Shown here one piece after another: positions 13,393 to 24,343 of a stretch of 64,000 nucleotides of DNA; positions within the stretch are counted from its first letter, which is position 1, and every line of letters begins with the position of its first letter. The stretch is from NCBI RefSeq assembly GCF_029222705.1, contig NZ_JARGZF010000002.1, positions 248,001-312,000 on the forward strand, written 5' to 3'. This stretch comes from Knoellia sp. p5-6-4. Lineage in GTDB: Bacteria; Actinomycetota; Actinomycetes; Actinomycetales; Dermatophilaceae. Position numbers and translations under genes: made by a program. The notes beneath the pieces are model-generated. The model was not told the origin of the DNA, did not search any database, and saw only the letters and a list, made by a program, of their open reading frames with translations.

Positions 13393-13398
13393 ACTCTA
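13393..13398 (-). promoter_or_regulatory. Candidate -10 box of the pyr operon promoter
   Basis: TAGAGT on the minus strand (in GGCTAGAGTGTCC), 15 bases upstream of the PyrR hairpin, so a start point 6-8 bases later would include the whole hairpin in the transcript. No clear -35 is seen at 17 bases. The assignment is inference. Confidence 0.5.
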
Positions 13399-13453
13399 GC
13401 CGGTCGCCCGACCGCTCGGGACGTGGCCCCGCCGTTGAGACGGTGCCGCCCAT

Positions 13454-13497
13454 GAAAAGCGGGGGCGGCTGGAGGCCGGCGGACGCCCTCCAGCCGC
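13454..13497 (-). terminator. Intrinsic terminator after nusB
   Basis: Perfect 11-bp inverted repeat GCGGCTGGAGG (13465-13475) / CCTCCAGCCGC (13487-13497) with an 11-base loop. In the minus-strand transcript it is followed by CCCCGCUUUU. It ends efp-nusB transcription before the pyr promoter. Confidence 0.8.
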
Positions 13498-13522
13498 TCC
13501 CACGGCATACGGTCTGTGCGGC

Positions 13523-13936
13523 TCAGGCGAGGGTCGGCTTGACCTCGGCGAGCCGGGCCAGCAGCCCGTTGACGAACTTGGGCGACTCGTCGGTGCTCAG
13601 CGTCCTGGCGAGTTCGACCGCCTCGGCGATCGCCACCCCCTCGGGGACTTCCTGCGAGTACAGCACCTCGAAGGCCCCGAGCCGCAGGATGGCGCGGTCG
13701 ACGCTCGGCATCCGCTCGACGGTCCAACCCTGGCTGTAGGTCGCCAGCAGCTCGTTGATGTCGGTCCAGTGCGCGACGACGCCCTCGACGAGGTCGGCGG
13801 TGTACTGGTTCAGCGGCGCCTCGGTGACCGGCTTGGCAAGGCGCTCGGCGAGCAGGTCGCGGGCGTTGATCCCGCGCTGCTCGGCCTCGAAGAGCAGGTC
13901 GACCGCGCGCTTGCGGGCCTTGGTGCGAGCCGACAA
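13523..13936 (-). CDS. nusB: Transcription antitermination factor NusB
   Basis: Works with NusE/S10 at boxA of rRNA leaders to keep RNA polymerase processive. The all-helical 137-residue protein has the typical ARKRAVDLLFEAEQR start (residues 6-20) and PKFVNGLLARLAEV at the C-terminus. The start appears to be TTG at 13936, one base after the efp stop, so it probably relies on coupling to efp. The pair efp-nusB is conserved in actinobacteria. A strong hairpin terminator follows. Confidence 0.94.
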   Translation of the reverse strand: MSARTKARKRAVDLLFEAEQRGINARDLLAERLAKPVTEAPLNQYTADLVEGVVAHWTDINELLATYSQGWTVERMPSVDRAILRLGAFEVLYSQEVPEGVAIAEAVELARTLSTDESPKFVNGLLARLAEVKPTLA

Positions 13937-13937
13937 G

Positions 13938-14498
13938 TCAGTTCACGCGACCGAGGTAGGAACCGTCGCGGGTGTCGACCTTGACCTTGGTGCCGGTCTC
14001 GAGGAACAGCGGGACCTGGATCTGCGCGCCGGTCTCGAGGGTGGCGGGCTTGGTGCCACCGGTGGACCGGTCGCCCTGCAGGCCCGGCTCGGTGTAGGTG
14101 ATCTCGAGGACGACCGAGGCGGGCAGCTCGACGTAGAGCACGGTGCCGTCGTGGGTCGCGACCTGGGCGGTCTGGTTCTCGAGCAGGTAGTTGGCGGTGT
14201 CGCCGACGGTCGCCTCGGGGATGTGGATCTGGTCGTACGTCGTCCCGTCCATGAAGACGAAGTCGGTGCCGTCCTTGTAGAGGTACTGCATGTCGCGGCG
14301 GTCGACGGTCGCGGTCTCGACCTTGACGCCGGCGTTGAAGGTCTTGTCGACGACCTTGCCCGACATCACGTTCTTGAGCTTGGTGCGCACGAAGGCCGGG
14401 CCCTTGCCGGGCTTGACGTGCTGGAACTCCACGACGGACCACAGCTGGCCCTCGAGGTTGAGCACCATGCCGTTCTTCAGGTCGTTGGTCGATGCCAC
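13938..14498 (-). CDS. efp: Elongation factor P
   Basis: Rescues ribosomes stalled on polyproline stretches. The 186-residue product has three beta domains; the domain I tip [11 protein letters not shown] at 30-40 carries Lys32. The PGKGPA loop is the actinobacterial form reported to work without post-translational modification. No EpmA/EpmB or EarP gene is nearby, which agrees with that. Start GTG 14498. The 265-bp region upstream is shared with a divergent surface-protein gene and holds a 16-bp palindrome. Confidence 0.96.
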   Translation of the reverse strand: MASTNDLKNGMVLNLEGQLWSVVEFQHVKPGKGPAFVRTKLKNVMSGKVVDKTFNAGVKVETATVDRRDMQYLYKDGTDFVFMDGTTYDQIHIPEATVGDTANYLLENQTAQVATHDGTVLYVELPASVVLEITYTEPGLQGDRSTGGTKPATLETGAQIQVPLFLETGTKVKVDTRDGSYLGRVN

Positions 14499-14525
14499 GT
14501 GTCAGTCGCTCTCTTCTGGTGTCGT

Positions 14526-14541
14526 CGCGTGCCGGCACGCG
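14526..14541. promoter_or_regulatory. 16-bp perfect palindrome upstream of efp
   Basis: CGCGTGCCGGCACGCG reads the same on both strands and lies 28 bases upstream of the efp GTG, inside the efp/surface-protein divergent region. It could be an operator or simply a GC-rich chance palindrome; nothing else identifies it. Confidence 0.35.
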
Positions 14542-14700
14542 CGGGCGCGCAGGACCGGACACGTGCAGGAAGGGGATCGGGGCGAGTCTAGCCGCCCCGT
14601 GCTGCGGACCCCCAATCGCGCGCGGCCTGCGCAGCACGGCACCTGCACGTAAACGCACGCATCCGCATAGGTGGAAATCAGGCGTGGAGCGAACCACCCC

Positions 14701-14734
14701 TATGGTACTTTTTGCGGAGAACGGGACCGTTCTC
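14701..14734 (+). promoter_or_regulatory. Promoter -10 candidate and 18-bp operator-like inverted repeat of the LAFTG gene
   Basis: TATGGT (14701-14706) is a good -10. Downstream, GAGAACGG (14717-14724) and CCGTTCTC (14727-14734) are perfect inverted arms with only two bases between, so this is a DNA-level operator shape rather than an RNA hairpin. It lies between the presumed start point and the AGGGGAG ribosome-binding site, a typical repressor position. The area is much richer in A+T than its surroundings. Confidence 0.5.
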
Positions 14735-14763
14735 ACATTTCTTGCAGGGGAGAAATCATCATC

Positions 14764-15315
14764 ATGCGTGCTCTCAAGGTGGCCGCCGCCACCGTCGGCC
14801 TGTCCGCCGCTCTCACCGGCACGGCTGTCGGCCTCGCCGGCCCCGTGAACGCCGCCCCCAACGGTGGTTGCTCCGCGGGCAACTACCCGCCCGCCAGCTC
14901 CACCGTCGCGCTCAGCCGCAGCCGTGCGAGCGTGGGCATGACCATGTCCTACGAGGCCCGTTGCTTCCAGCCCGGCGAGCAGGGCACCGCCACGGTGTAC
15001 TCCACGCCGCAGCAGGTGGGCACGTTCACGGCCAACAGCGCCGGCGAGGTGTCGGGCTCGTTCACCGTGCCCAACCTCAAGCCTGGCCGCCACACCCTCG
15101 AGCTCGCCGCGGCATCCGGCACCCAGTCCGCCACCTTTGTCATCGTCCCGAGCGAGCCCGCTGCCGGCAACGGCAACAAGAAGGACAGCGACTCGCTGGC
15201 GTTCACCGGCTCCGACGCGGCCAAGACCGCCGGTGCCGGCGCGGTCCTGCTCCTCGGTGGTGGCGCGCTGATCGTGGCCGCCCGCCGTCGCAAGACCGCC
15301 AACGCCGCAGCCTGA
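14764..15315 (+). CDS. Cell-wall-anchored surface protein with LAFTG sorting signal
   Basis: A 183-residue secreted protein. The signal peptide spans about residues 1-30 (basic MRALK, hydrophobic core, cleavage probably after VNA). A small beta-rich domain at about 45-130 has two Cys (36 and 67). The C-terminal sorting signal is LAFTG at 145-149, a hydrophobic helix at 155-173 and RRRK at 174-177. LAxTG is the pentapeptide of class E sortases, typical of high-GC actinobacteria; no sortase gene is in the window. ATG 14764 has AGGGGAG 11-12 bases upstream. The ligand or role of the domain is not recognised. The DUF4012 gene follows after 12 bases in the same direction. Confidence 0.85.
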   Translation: MRALKVAAATVGLSAALTGTAVGLAGPVNAAPNGGCSAGNYPPASSTVALSRSRASVGMTMSYEARCFQPGEQGTATVYSTPQQVGTFTANSAGEVSGSFTVPNLKPGRHTLELAAASGTQSATFVIVPSEPAAGNGNKKDSDSLAFTGSDAAKTAGAGAVLLLGGGALIVAARRRKTANAAA

Positions 15316-15327
15316 CGCAGCTTCCTC

Positions 15328-17097
15328 TTGCAGGGCCGTCGGCGACGCATCCGCCTCAGCGCGTATGCCGTCGCCGCGGCCCTGCTGCTGTATGCCCTGG
15401 CCCTGGGGTGGACCGCCTTCAAGGCCAACGCGCACCTGCGCGAGGCGCGGGCCGCAGTCGGCCCGTTGCGCTCCGCCCTCGTCGACCAGCGCACCCCCGC
15501 CGCGGAGATCGACCGCCGGCTGCGCACTCTCCAGCACGAGGCGGACGCGGCCCGGTCGCTGACCGGCGGCCCCCTGTGGGGTCTGCCCGCGGCCCTGCCC
15601 CGGGTCGGCGACGCCTTTGAGACGGTCCGGGGGGCGTCGGTGGCCGTCAGCCGGGTGGCGCACGAGGTGCTGCCGCCCGTCAGCCGGGCTCGCAACGGCC
15701 TTGTCGGGGTGAGCCTCGAGGACCCCAGGGGCGGCATCGACCTCGCCCCGATCAAGGCTGCCCAGCAGCCGCTCGGCGAGGCCGAGCGTGCCGCCGAGGC
15801 GGTGCGCGCCGACGTCCGCGCGCTGCCCGCCTCCGGCATCGGGACGGTCGACGCTGCCCGCCGCGACCTGGTGACGCAGCTCGACGAGGTGGCCGCGCAG
15901 CTGTCCTCCAGCCACGACCTGGTGTCCCTGCTGCCGCCCATGCTCGGGTCACAGGGCCCGCGTCGCTACCTCGTGGCGTTCCAGAACGACGCCGAGGCCC
16001 GAGGGGCTGGCGGCCTGCCCGGCGTGTATGCCGTGGTGCGGGCCGACAGGGGCCGGCTCGACTTCGTCCGCTACGGGGTCAGCGGGGACTTCGCCGGCGT
16101 GGATGTTCCGCTCGACGGCCTGGGTGAGGACTACGCCAAGCTCTACCGGGGCGCGGCCCCCGGGCGGTTCTTCGGGAACGCCACGGTGAGCCCGCACTTC
16201 CCCTCGGGCGCCACCCTGCTGCTGCGCTTCCACGAGGCCAGGTACCACGACCGCCTCGACGGCGCCGTGGCCATCGACCCGACCGCGCTGTCCATGCTGC
16301 TCGCGGTCACCGGGCCGACCACGCTCGAGGACGGGACGCGGGTCGGGGCCGCCAACGTGGTGGCGCTGACGGAGCGGGACGCCTATGAACGCTTCCCCGA
16401 CCCGGTCCTGCGCAAGCTCTACCTCATCGAGGTCGCCAAGGCGGTGGCCGACGACATCCTCGAGCGCGGGCCCCGGAAGGGCACGACCTTCGCCAGTGCC
16501 CTGGGCAAGGCGGTGGAGGCCCGACGGCTGCTGGTCTTCAGCACGCACGACTCGGAGCAGGCCGTCCTCGCCAGCCGAAAAGTGGGAGGTGCCCTCAGCG
16601 ACACCGACGGGCTCTTCTCGGGGGTGGTCATCAACAACGGCGGAGGCAACAAGCTCGACTACTACCTCGAGCGCGAGGTGACCTACCAGGCCGCGTCCTG
16701 CTCATCCTCGACCCCGCACCAGGCGACGGTGACGGTGCGGCTGACCAACACCGCGCCGAAGTCCGGGCTGAGCGACTATGTCGCGGGGCGGGCCGACCAG
16801 CCCGTTGTGCCCGTCAAGAAGGGCACCAACCGGCTGCTGGTCTCCTACTACGCCACCAAGGGAGCCGGCTTCACGCAGGCCACCCTCGACGGAGAGCCGG
16901 CCCTGCTGGCCTCCGACACCGAGCGTGGACGGCCGGTGTTCACGTCCACGCTGGACATCGGCCCGGGGCAGAGCCGGGTGCTCCGGCTGACGATCGAGGA
17001 GCCGCCGCAGGCCAAGGGGCCGGTGACCACCCTGGTGCAGCCGCTCGTGCGGCCCCAGAAGACCGTGGTCGACGCCGCGGGCTGCCCGGCCTCCTAG
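15328..17097 (+). CDS. DUF4012 membrane-anchored extracellular protein
   Basis: A 589-residue protein with an Arg-rich start, one membrane helix at about 11-30, a coiled-coil-like stretch at about 35-75, and a large extracytoplasmic part. The segment YLVAFQNDAEARGAGG near residue 212 and the pattern after it match the DUF4012 family, which occurs in actinobacteria and Gram-positives, often beside envelope polysaccharide genes. No activity is established for it. TTG 15328 is the only possible start, because the preceding gene's stop lies in the same frame 15 bases upstream. It holds three copies of the CGGCATAC-type motif. The gene ends nine bases from the convergent aroB. Confidence 0.85.
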   Translation: MQGRRRRIRLSAYAVAAALLLYALALGWTAFKANAHLREARAAVGPLRSALVDQRTPAAEIDRRLRTLQHEADAARSLTGGPLWGLPAALPRVGDAFETVRGASVAVSRVAHEVLPPVSRARNGLVGVSLEDPRGGIDLAPIKAAQQPLGEAERAAEAVRADVRALPASGIGTVDAARRDLVTQLDEVAAQLSSSHDLVSLLPPMLGSQGPRRYLVAFQNDAEARGAGGLPGVYAVVRADRGRLDFVRYGVSGDFAGVDVPLDGLGEDYAKLYRGAAPGRFFGNATVSPHFPSGATLLLRFHEARYHDRLDGAVAIDPTALSMLLAVTGPTTLEDGTRVGAANVVALTERDAYERFPDPVLRKLYLIEVAKAVADDILERGPRKGTTFASALGKAVEARRLLVFSTHDSEQAVLASRKVGGALSDTDGLFSGVVINNGGGNKLDYYLEREVTYQAASCSSSTPHQATVTVRLTNTAPKSGLSDYVAGRADQPVVPVKKGTNRLLVSYYATKGAGFTQATLDGEPALLASDTERGRPVFTSTLDIGPGQSRVLRLTIEEPPQAKGPVTTLVQPLVRPQKTVVDAAGCPAS

Positions 17098-17106
17098 CGC
17101 TCACAC

Positions 17107-19954
<2,848 letters not shown>

Positions 19955-20038
19955 GGCCAGAATCCTGCCACGCGGCGCTCAGCCGCCCTCGGCCGCGCCC
20001 GTCATCTGGTCGAGGGCAGGGTCGTCACGTGCCAGGAC

Positions 20039-22705
20039 TCAGCCCCTGCCCGCCCGGCCCGCCTCCAGCCGCGCCACCGGCACCCGGAAGGGCGAGCACG
20101 ACACGTAGTCGAGGCCCACCTCCTCGAAGAAGTGGATGGACTCGGGGTCGCCGCCGTGCTCCCCGCACACGCCCAGGTGGAGGTCAGGACGCACGCCGCG
20201 GCCCTTCTCCACGGCATACCGGACCAGGGAGCCGACTCCGTCGCGGTCGAGGGTCTCGAAGGGCGACACCGCGAAGATCCCCTTCTCGAGGTAGGCCGAG
20301 AAGAACGAGGACTCGACGTCGTCGCGCGAGAATCCCCACGTCATCTGCGTCAGGTCGTTGGTGCCGAAGGAGAAGAACTGCGCCGTTGCGGCGATCCGGC
20401 CGGCGGTGAGCACCGCACGCGGCAGCTCGATCATGGTGCCCACCGTGAAGGGGATGTCGCGGCCGGCGGCCTCGACGACCTCCGCGGCCACCTTCTCGAT
20501 CTCCGCGCGGACCAGCTCGAACTCCTCCGCCGTGGCCACCAGCGGCACCATGATCTCGGGCCGCGGATCGCCGCCGGCCTCGAGCCGGGCCGCCGCCGCC
20601 TCGAGGATGGCGCGTGCCTGCATGGTGAACAGTCCCGGCATCGCGATGCCGAGGCGGACGCCCCGCAGGCCCAGCATCGGGTTCTGCTCGTGCAGCCGCT
20701 TCACCGCCTCGAGCAGCCTGTGGTGCCGGCTGTCCGGGTTGCCGGCGTCGTCCTCGTGCGCCACGAGGACGGCGAGGTCGGTCAGGTCGGGGAGGAACTC
20801 GTGCAGCGGCGGGTCGATGAGCCGCACCGTGACCGGCAGGCCGTCCATGGCCTCGAAGATGCCGATGAAGTCCTCACGCTGCTGGGGCAGCAGGGCCGCC
20901 AGCGCCGCGTCGCGCTGCTCGTCGGTCTCGGCGACGATGAAGTGCTCGACCAGCTCGCGGCGCTCCCCGAGGAACATGTGCTCCGTCCGGCAGAGCCCGA
21001 TGCCCTGGGCGCCGAAGCGGCGGGCCCGCGCGGCGTCCTCCGGGGTGTCGGCGTTGGCCCGCACACCGAGCCGCCGGCGTTTGTCGGCATGGTCCATGAC
21101 CCGGGCCACCGCCCGCACGGTGTCGTCGTCGGTGGAGGTGTCGCCCTCGAAGTGGCGAACCACGTGTGAGGCCATCACGGGGACCTCGCCCTGCCAGATC
21201 TCGCCGGTGGTGCCGTTGATGGAGATGACGTCGCCCTCACCCACGACCGTGCCGTCGGCGCAGGTGAAGCGCCGGGCCCGGACATCCACGTCGAGAGACT
21301 CGGCGCCACAGACGCACGTGCGCCCCATGCCGCGCGCCACCACGGCCGCGTGGGAGGTCTTCCCGCCCCGGCTGGTGAGGATGCCCTGCGCAGCCACCAT
21401 GCCCTTGAGGTCGTCGGGGTTGGTCTCGCGCCGGACCAGGATGACGTCCTCCCCGCGCTCGGCCCAGTCCGCTGCCGTCTGGGAGTCGAAGACGGCCTTG
21501 CCGACCGCCGCCCCGGGCGAGGCGTTCATGCCCGTGCCCAGCAGGTGCCGCTCGTGCTCGCTGTTGAACTGGGGGAACATCAGCGTCGCCAGCTGGGCAC
21601 CGTTGACCCGCTGGAGCGCCTCGTCCATGTCGATGAGGCCCTCGTCGACGAGCTCGACGGCGATGCGGAACGCGGCCTGGGCGGTGCGCTTGCCCACCCG
21701 CGTCTGCAGCATCCAGAGCCTGCCGTGCTCGATGGTGAACTCGATGTCGCACAGGTCGCGGTAGTGCTGCTCGAGGGTCTGCATGTGCTGCATCAGCTGC
21801 TCGAAGCAGGCCTGGTCGATCTGCTCGAGGTCGTGCAGCGGCACGGTGTTGCGGATGCCGGCGACGACGTCCTCGCCCTGGGCGTTCTGCAGGTAGTCGC
21901 CGTAGACACCCTGCGCCCCGGTCGCCGGGTCACGGGTGAACGCCACCCCGGTGCCGGAGTCCATCCCCCCGTTGCCGAAGACCATGGTGCCGACGTTGAC
22001 GGCGGTGCCGAGATCGGCGGGGATGCGCTCGCGGCGCCGGTAGATCGTCGCCCGCTCGGTGTTCCACGAGTCGAAGACGGCGCGCACGGCGAGGCCGAGC
22101 TGCTCCCGCGGGTCCTGCGGGAAGTCGCGGCCGGTGTGCTCGCGGATCGTCCGCTCGTAGGCACGGGTCAGCTCGCGCAGGTCGTCGGCGGTGAGATCGA
22201 GGTCGTTGGTCGCGCCGCGTTCGCCCTTGAGCCGGTCGATCTCGTCCTCGAAGGCGTCCTTGTGCACCCCGAGCACCGTCTGGCCGAACATCGAGAGCAG
22301 CCGGCGGTAGGAGTCCCACGCGAACCGCTCGTTGCCTCCGCTCTGGCGCACCAGCCCCTCGACGGAGCGGTCGTTGAGACCGATGTTGAGCACCGTGTCC
22401 ATCATGCCGGGCATCGAGAACTTGGCTCCCGAGCGCACCGAGACCAGCAGGGGGTCGTCGACGTCGCCGAGGCGCCGGCCCATGGTCTTCTCGAGCCGGG
22501 CGAGGTGCCGGTCGATCTCCTCCGAGAGGCTCTCGGGCTCGTGGCCCTCGGCGAGGTAGGCCCGACACGCCTCGGTGGTGATGGTGAACCCCGGCGGCAC
22601 CGGCAGCCCCAGCCGGGTCATCTCGGCGAGGTTCGCGCCCTTGCCCCCCAGCAGGTCCTTCAGGTCCTTGTTGCCCTCAGCGAAGTCGTAGACGTAGCGC
22701 CCCAT
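20039..22705 (-). CDS. ppdK: Pyruvate, phosphate dikinase
   Basis: Interconverts pyruvate, ATP and phosphate with PEP, AMP and pyrophosphate. The 888-residue enzyme has the N-terminal ATP-grasp domain (GGKGANLAEM at about 20-29) and the central phosphohistidine domain with GGKTSHAAVVARG and catalytic His452. The C-terminal TIM barrel carries HLGVCGEHGGDPESI with Cys near 847. Clostridial and plant PPDK have similar length and order. It is transcribed alone: 84 bp separate it from aroC and 85 bp from the prepilin peptidase gene. A possible operator lies upstream. Confidence 0.97.
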   Translation of the reverse strand: MGRYVYDFAEGNKDLKDLLGGKGANLAEMTRLGLPVPPGFTITTEACRAYLAEGHEPESLSEEIDRHLARLEKTMGRRLGDVDDPLLVSVRSGAKFSMPGMMDTVLNIGLNDRSVEGLVRQSGGNERFAWDSYRRLLSMFGQTVLGVHKDAFEDEIDRLKGERGATNDLDLTADDLRELTRAYERTIREHTGRDFPQDPREQLGLAVRAVFDSWNTERATIYRRRERIPADLGTAVNVGTMVFGNGGMDSGTGVAFTRDPATGAQGVYGDYLQNAQGEDVVAGIRNTVPLHDLEQIDQACFEQLMQHMQTLEQHYRDLCDIEFTIEHGRLWMLQTRVGKRTAQAAFRIAVELVDEGLIDMDEALQRVNGAQLATLMFPQFNSEHERHLLGTGMNASPGAAVGKAVFDSQTAADWAERGEDVILVRRETNPDDLKGMVAAQGILTSRGGKTSHAAVVARGMGRTCVCGAESLDVDVRARRFTCADGTVVGEGDVISINGTTGEIWQGEVPVMASHVVRHFEGDTSTDDDTVRAVARVMDHADKRRRLGVRANADTPEDAARARRFGAQGIGLCRTEHMFLGERRELVEHFIVAETDEQRDAALAALLPQQREDFIGIFEAMDGLPVTVRLIDPPLHEFLPDLTDLAVLVAHEDDAGNPDSRHHRLLEAVKRLHEQNPMLGLRGVRLGIAMPGLFTMQARAILEAAAARLEAGGDPRPEIMVPLVATAEEFELVRAEIEKVAAEVVEAAGRDIPFTVGTMIELPRAVLTAGRIAATAQFFSFGTNDLTQMTWGFSRDDVESSFFSAYLEKGIFAVSPFETLDRDGVGSLVRYAVEKGRGVRPDLHLGVCGEHGGDPESIHFFEEVGLDYVSCSPFRVPVARLEAGRAGRG

Positions 22706-22749
22706 GTGCCGATCATCGTCACTCGGGGAGGCGGTGGGAACAGGCCTTT

Positions 22750-22768
22750 GGACCCCTGGGCTAGTCCC
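22750..22768. promoter_or_regulatory. Possible DevR/DosR-like box upstream of ppdK
   Basis: On the minus strand the text is GGGACTAGCCCAGGGGTCC, with GGAC and GTCC arms as in the GGGACT...GTCC core of actinobacterial dormancy regulators. The centre fits the published consensus poorly. PPDK genes belong to hypoxia or stationary-phase regulons in some actinobacteria, so the site is worth noting but weak. Confidence 0.2.
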
Positions 22769-22790
22769 ATCGGCGTAGCCCTCGGGTGGG

Positions 22791-23492
22791 TCAGACGGGC
22801 ACCAACCGGTACTCGAACGCCAGGGCCAGCAGGGCGCCGACGACCATGGCGGGTCCGAAGGCGATGTGCGAGCGAAGCCCCGCGCGCTGCGCCACCAGCA
22901 TCACGAGCGCGATGATGCCGCCGGCGACGAAGCCGGCCAGCAGCCCGAGCAGCGCGGTGCCGAGGCCCAGCCAGCCCAGGACCAGCCCGATGAGCCCCGA
23001 CAGCTTCACGTCGCCGAAGCCGAGCGAGGATGGGGAGACCATCGCCATCACGAAGTAGAGCGCATAGATCCCGGCCATGGCGATGAGCGCGTTGCGCATC
23101 CGTACCCAGTCCCCCGCCCCCAGGGACGCGCACCCCAGCAGCACCAGCAGCGCAGGGTAGGCCGGCAGGACCAGTCCGTCGGGCAGTCGGTGGACGTCGA
23201 GGTCGATCCAGACCAGTGCCACCGCCAGCCAGGCGAAGAAGAGGTATGCCGGCAGGGCGGCCCACGCCGCAAGGTCGCCGATGCCCCAGGCCAGGAAGCC
23301 CCAGAGCACCGCGAGGGCCGGGACCGGCCACCACGGCGCCCGCGGCTGTGCGGTGGCGGGCTCGTCCGACTCGATGCGGTAGCCCGCGCTGCGCAGCGCC
23401 TGGGCGGTGGCGACACCGAGAAGGGCGCCCGCCAGCACCAGGACGCCGATGACCCACCCGGCGGTGCCGGCCCCCGACACCGGCGCGAGCAC
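22791..23492 (-). CDS. A24 family prepilin peptidase
   Basis: Integral membrane aspartic protease that cleaves the leader of type IV/Tad-type prepilins. The 233-residue product has about seven membrane helices. Both catalytic aspartates are visible: Asp97 in WIDLDVHRLPD and Asp161 in the GFGDVK signature (158-163). The N-terminal Cys-containing methyltransferase domain of Gram-negative PilD is absent, as in most actinobacterial forms. GTG 23492 shares a base with the aroE TAG. No pilus gene is in the window. The aroE-peptidase neighbourhood is common in high-GC Gram-positives. Confidence 0.9.
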   Translation of the reverse strand: MLAPVSGAGTAGWVIGVLVLAGALLGVATAQALRSAGYRIESDEPATAQPRAPWWPVPALAVLWGFLAWGIGDLAAWAALPAYLFFAWLAVALVWIDLDVHRLPDGLVLPAYPALLVLLGCASLGAGDWVRMRNALIAMAGIYALYFVMAMVSPSSLGFGDVKLSGLIGLVLGWLGLGTALLGLLAGFVAGGIIALVMLVAQRAGLRSHIAFGPAMVVGALLALAFEYRLVPV

Positions 23493-24343
23493 TAGCCCAC
23501 CGCCTCGCGGGCCGCGGCGAACATGACCTCGAGAGGCGCCTCGTGCCCCGTCATGAGCCGCACCTGCTCGCCCGCCTGGTGCACCAGCATGTCGAGGCCC
23601 GAGACGACGTCCATCCCCGCGTCAGCGGCGGCGCGGGCCAGCGGCGTGGGCCAGCCCGCGTAGACGACGTCGAGCAGTGTCCCGGACAGGTTCCGCCCCC
23701 GGATCGCCTCGGCCGCCGCACCGCCGGCGGCGGGCGGCAGCGTGCTGACCACCAGCGCGGGCTGACCCGGGCTCTCGCTCACCGCCCAGTCCCACAGCGG
23801 GACCTGCTCGACGGTGACCCCCAGGTCGGCGGCCAGCCGCACGGTCGAGGCGCGGGCGGAGGCGCGCACGGCCAGGCGCACCCGCGAGACGCCGAGCCGG
23901 ACGAGGGCCGCGACCGCCGAGCGTGCGGTGGCGCCGGATCCGAGAACCGTCGCCGAACCGAGCCCATCCGTCGTCGGCCGCGGCGAGGTGGCGCCCGACA
24001 GGGCGGCCACGATGCCGTGCACGTCGGTGTTGTGCGCGTCCCATTCCCCCGTGTCCCGACGCACCAGCGTGTTGACCGACCCGGTGGCTCGCGCGGTCGG
24101 CGAGACGTCCGCGGCCACGTCGAAGCCGGCCTCCTTCAGCGGCATCGTCAGGCTCAGGCCGCGCCAGGTCTCGTCGAGCCCTGCCACGAAGGGGAGCAAG
24201 GCCGCCTCGTCGACGTCGTGCGCGGCATACCGCCACCGGACGAGGCCGAGCGCGCGGTAGGCGGCGCCGTGCAGCACCGGTGAGAGCGAGTGCGCGACCG
24301 GCGAGCCGAGGACGGCCGCATTCAGCACGGTGTCGGTCAACAC
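23492..24343 (-). CDS. aroE: Shikimate dehydrogenase
   Basis: Reduces 3-dehydroshikimate with NADPH. The 283-residue product has LGSPVAHSLSPVLH at about 11-24 (substrate site), SLTMPLKEAGFD with the catalytic Lys, SVNTLVR, NTDVHG, and the NADPH loop VLGSGATARSA near residue 143. GTG 24343 is chosen; TTG 24340 would overlap the mltG stop as TTGA and is equally possible. An upstream ATG/GTG extension would lie well inside mltG. Context aroE-mltG-ruvX-alaS is conserved in actinobacteria. Confidence 0.95.
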   Translation of the reverse strand: MLTDTVLNAAVLGSPVAHSLSPVLHGAAYRALGLVRWRYAAHDVDEAALLPFVAGLDETWRGLSLTMPLKEAGFDVAADVSPTARATGSVNTLVRRDTGEWDAHNTDVHGIVAALSGATSPRPTTDGLGSATVLGSGATARSAVAALVRLGVSRVRLAVRASARASTVRLAADLGVTVEQVPLWDWAVSESPGQPALVVSTLPPAAGGAAAEAIRGRNLSGTLLDVVYAGWPTPLARAAADAGMDVVSGLDMLVHQAGEQVRLMTGHEAPLEVMFAAAREAVG

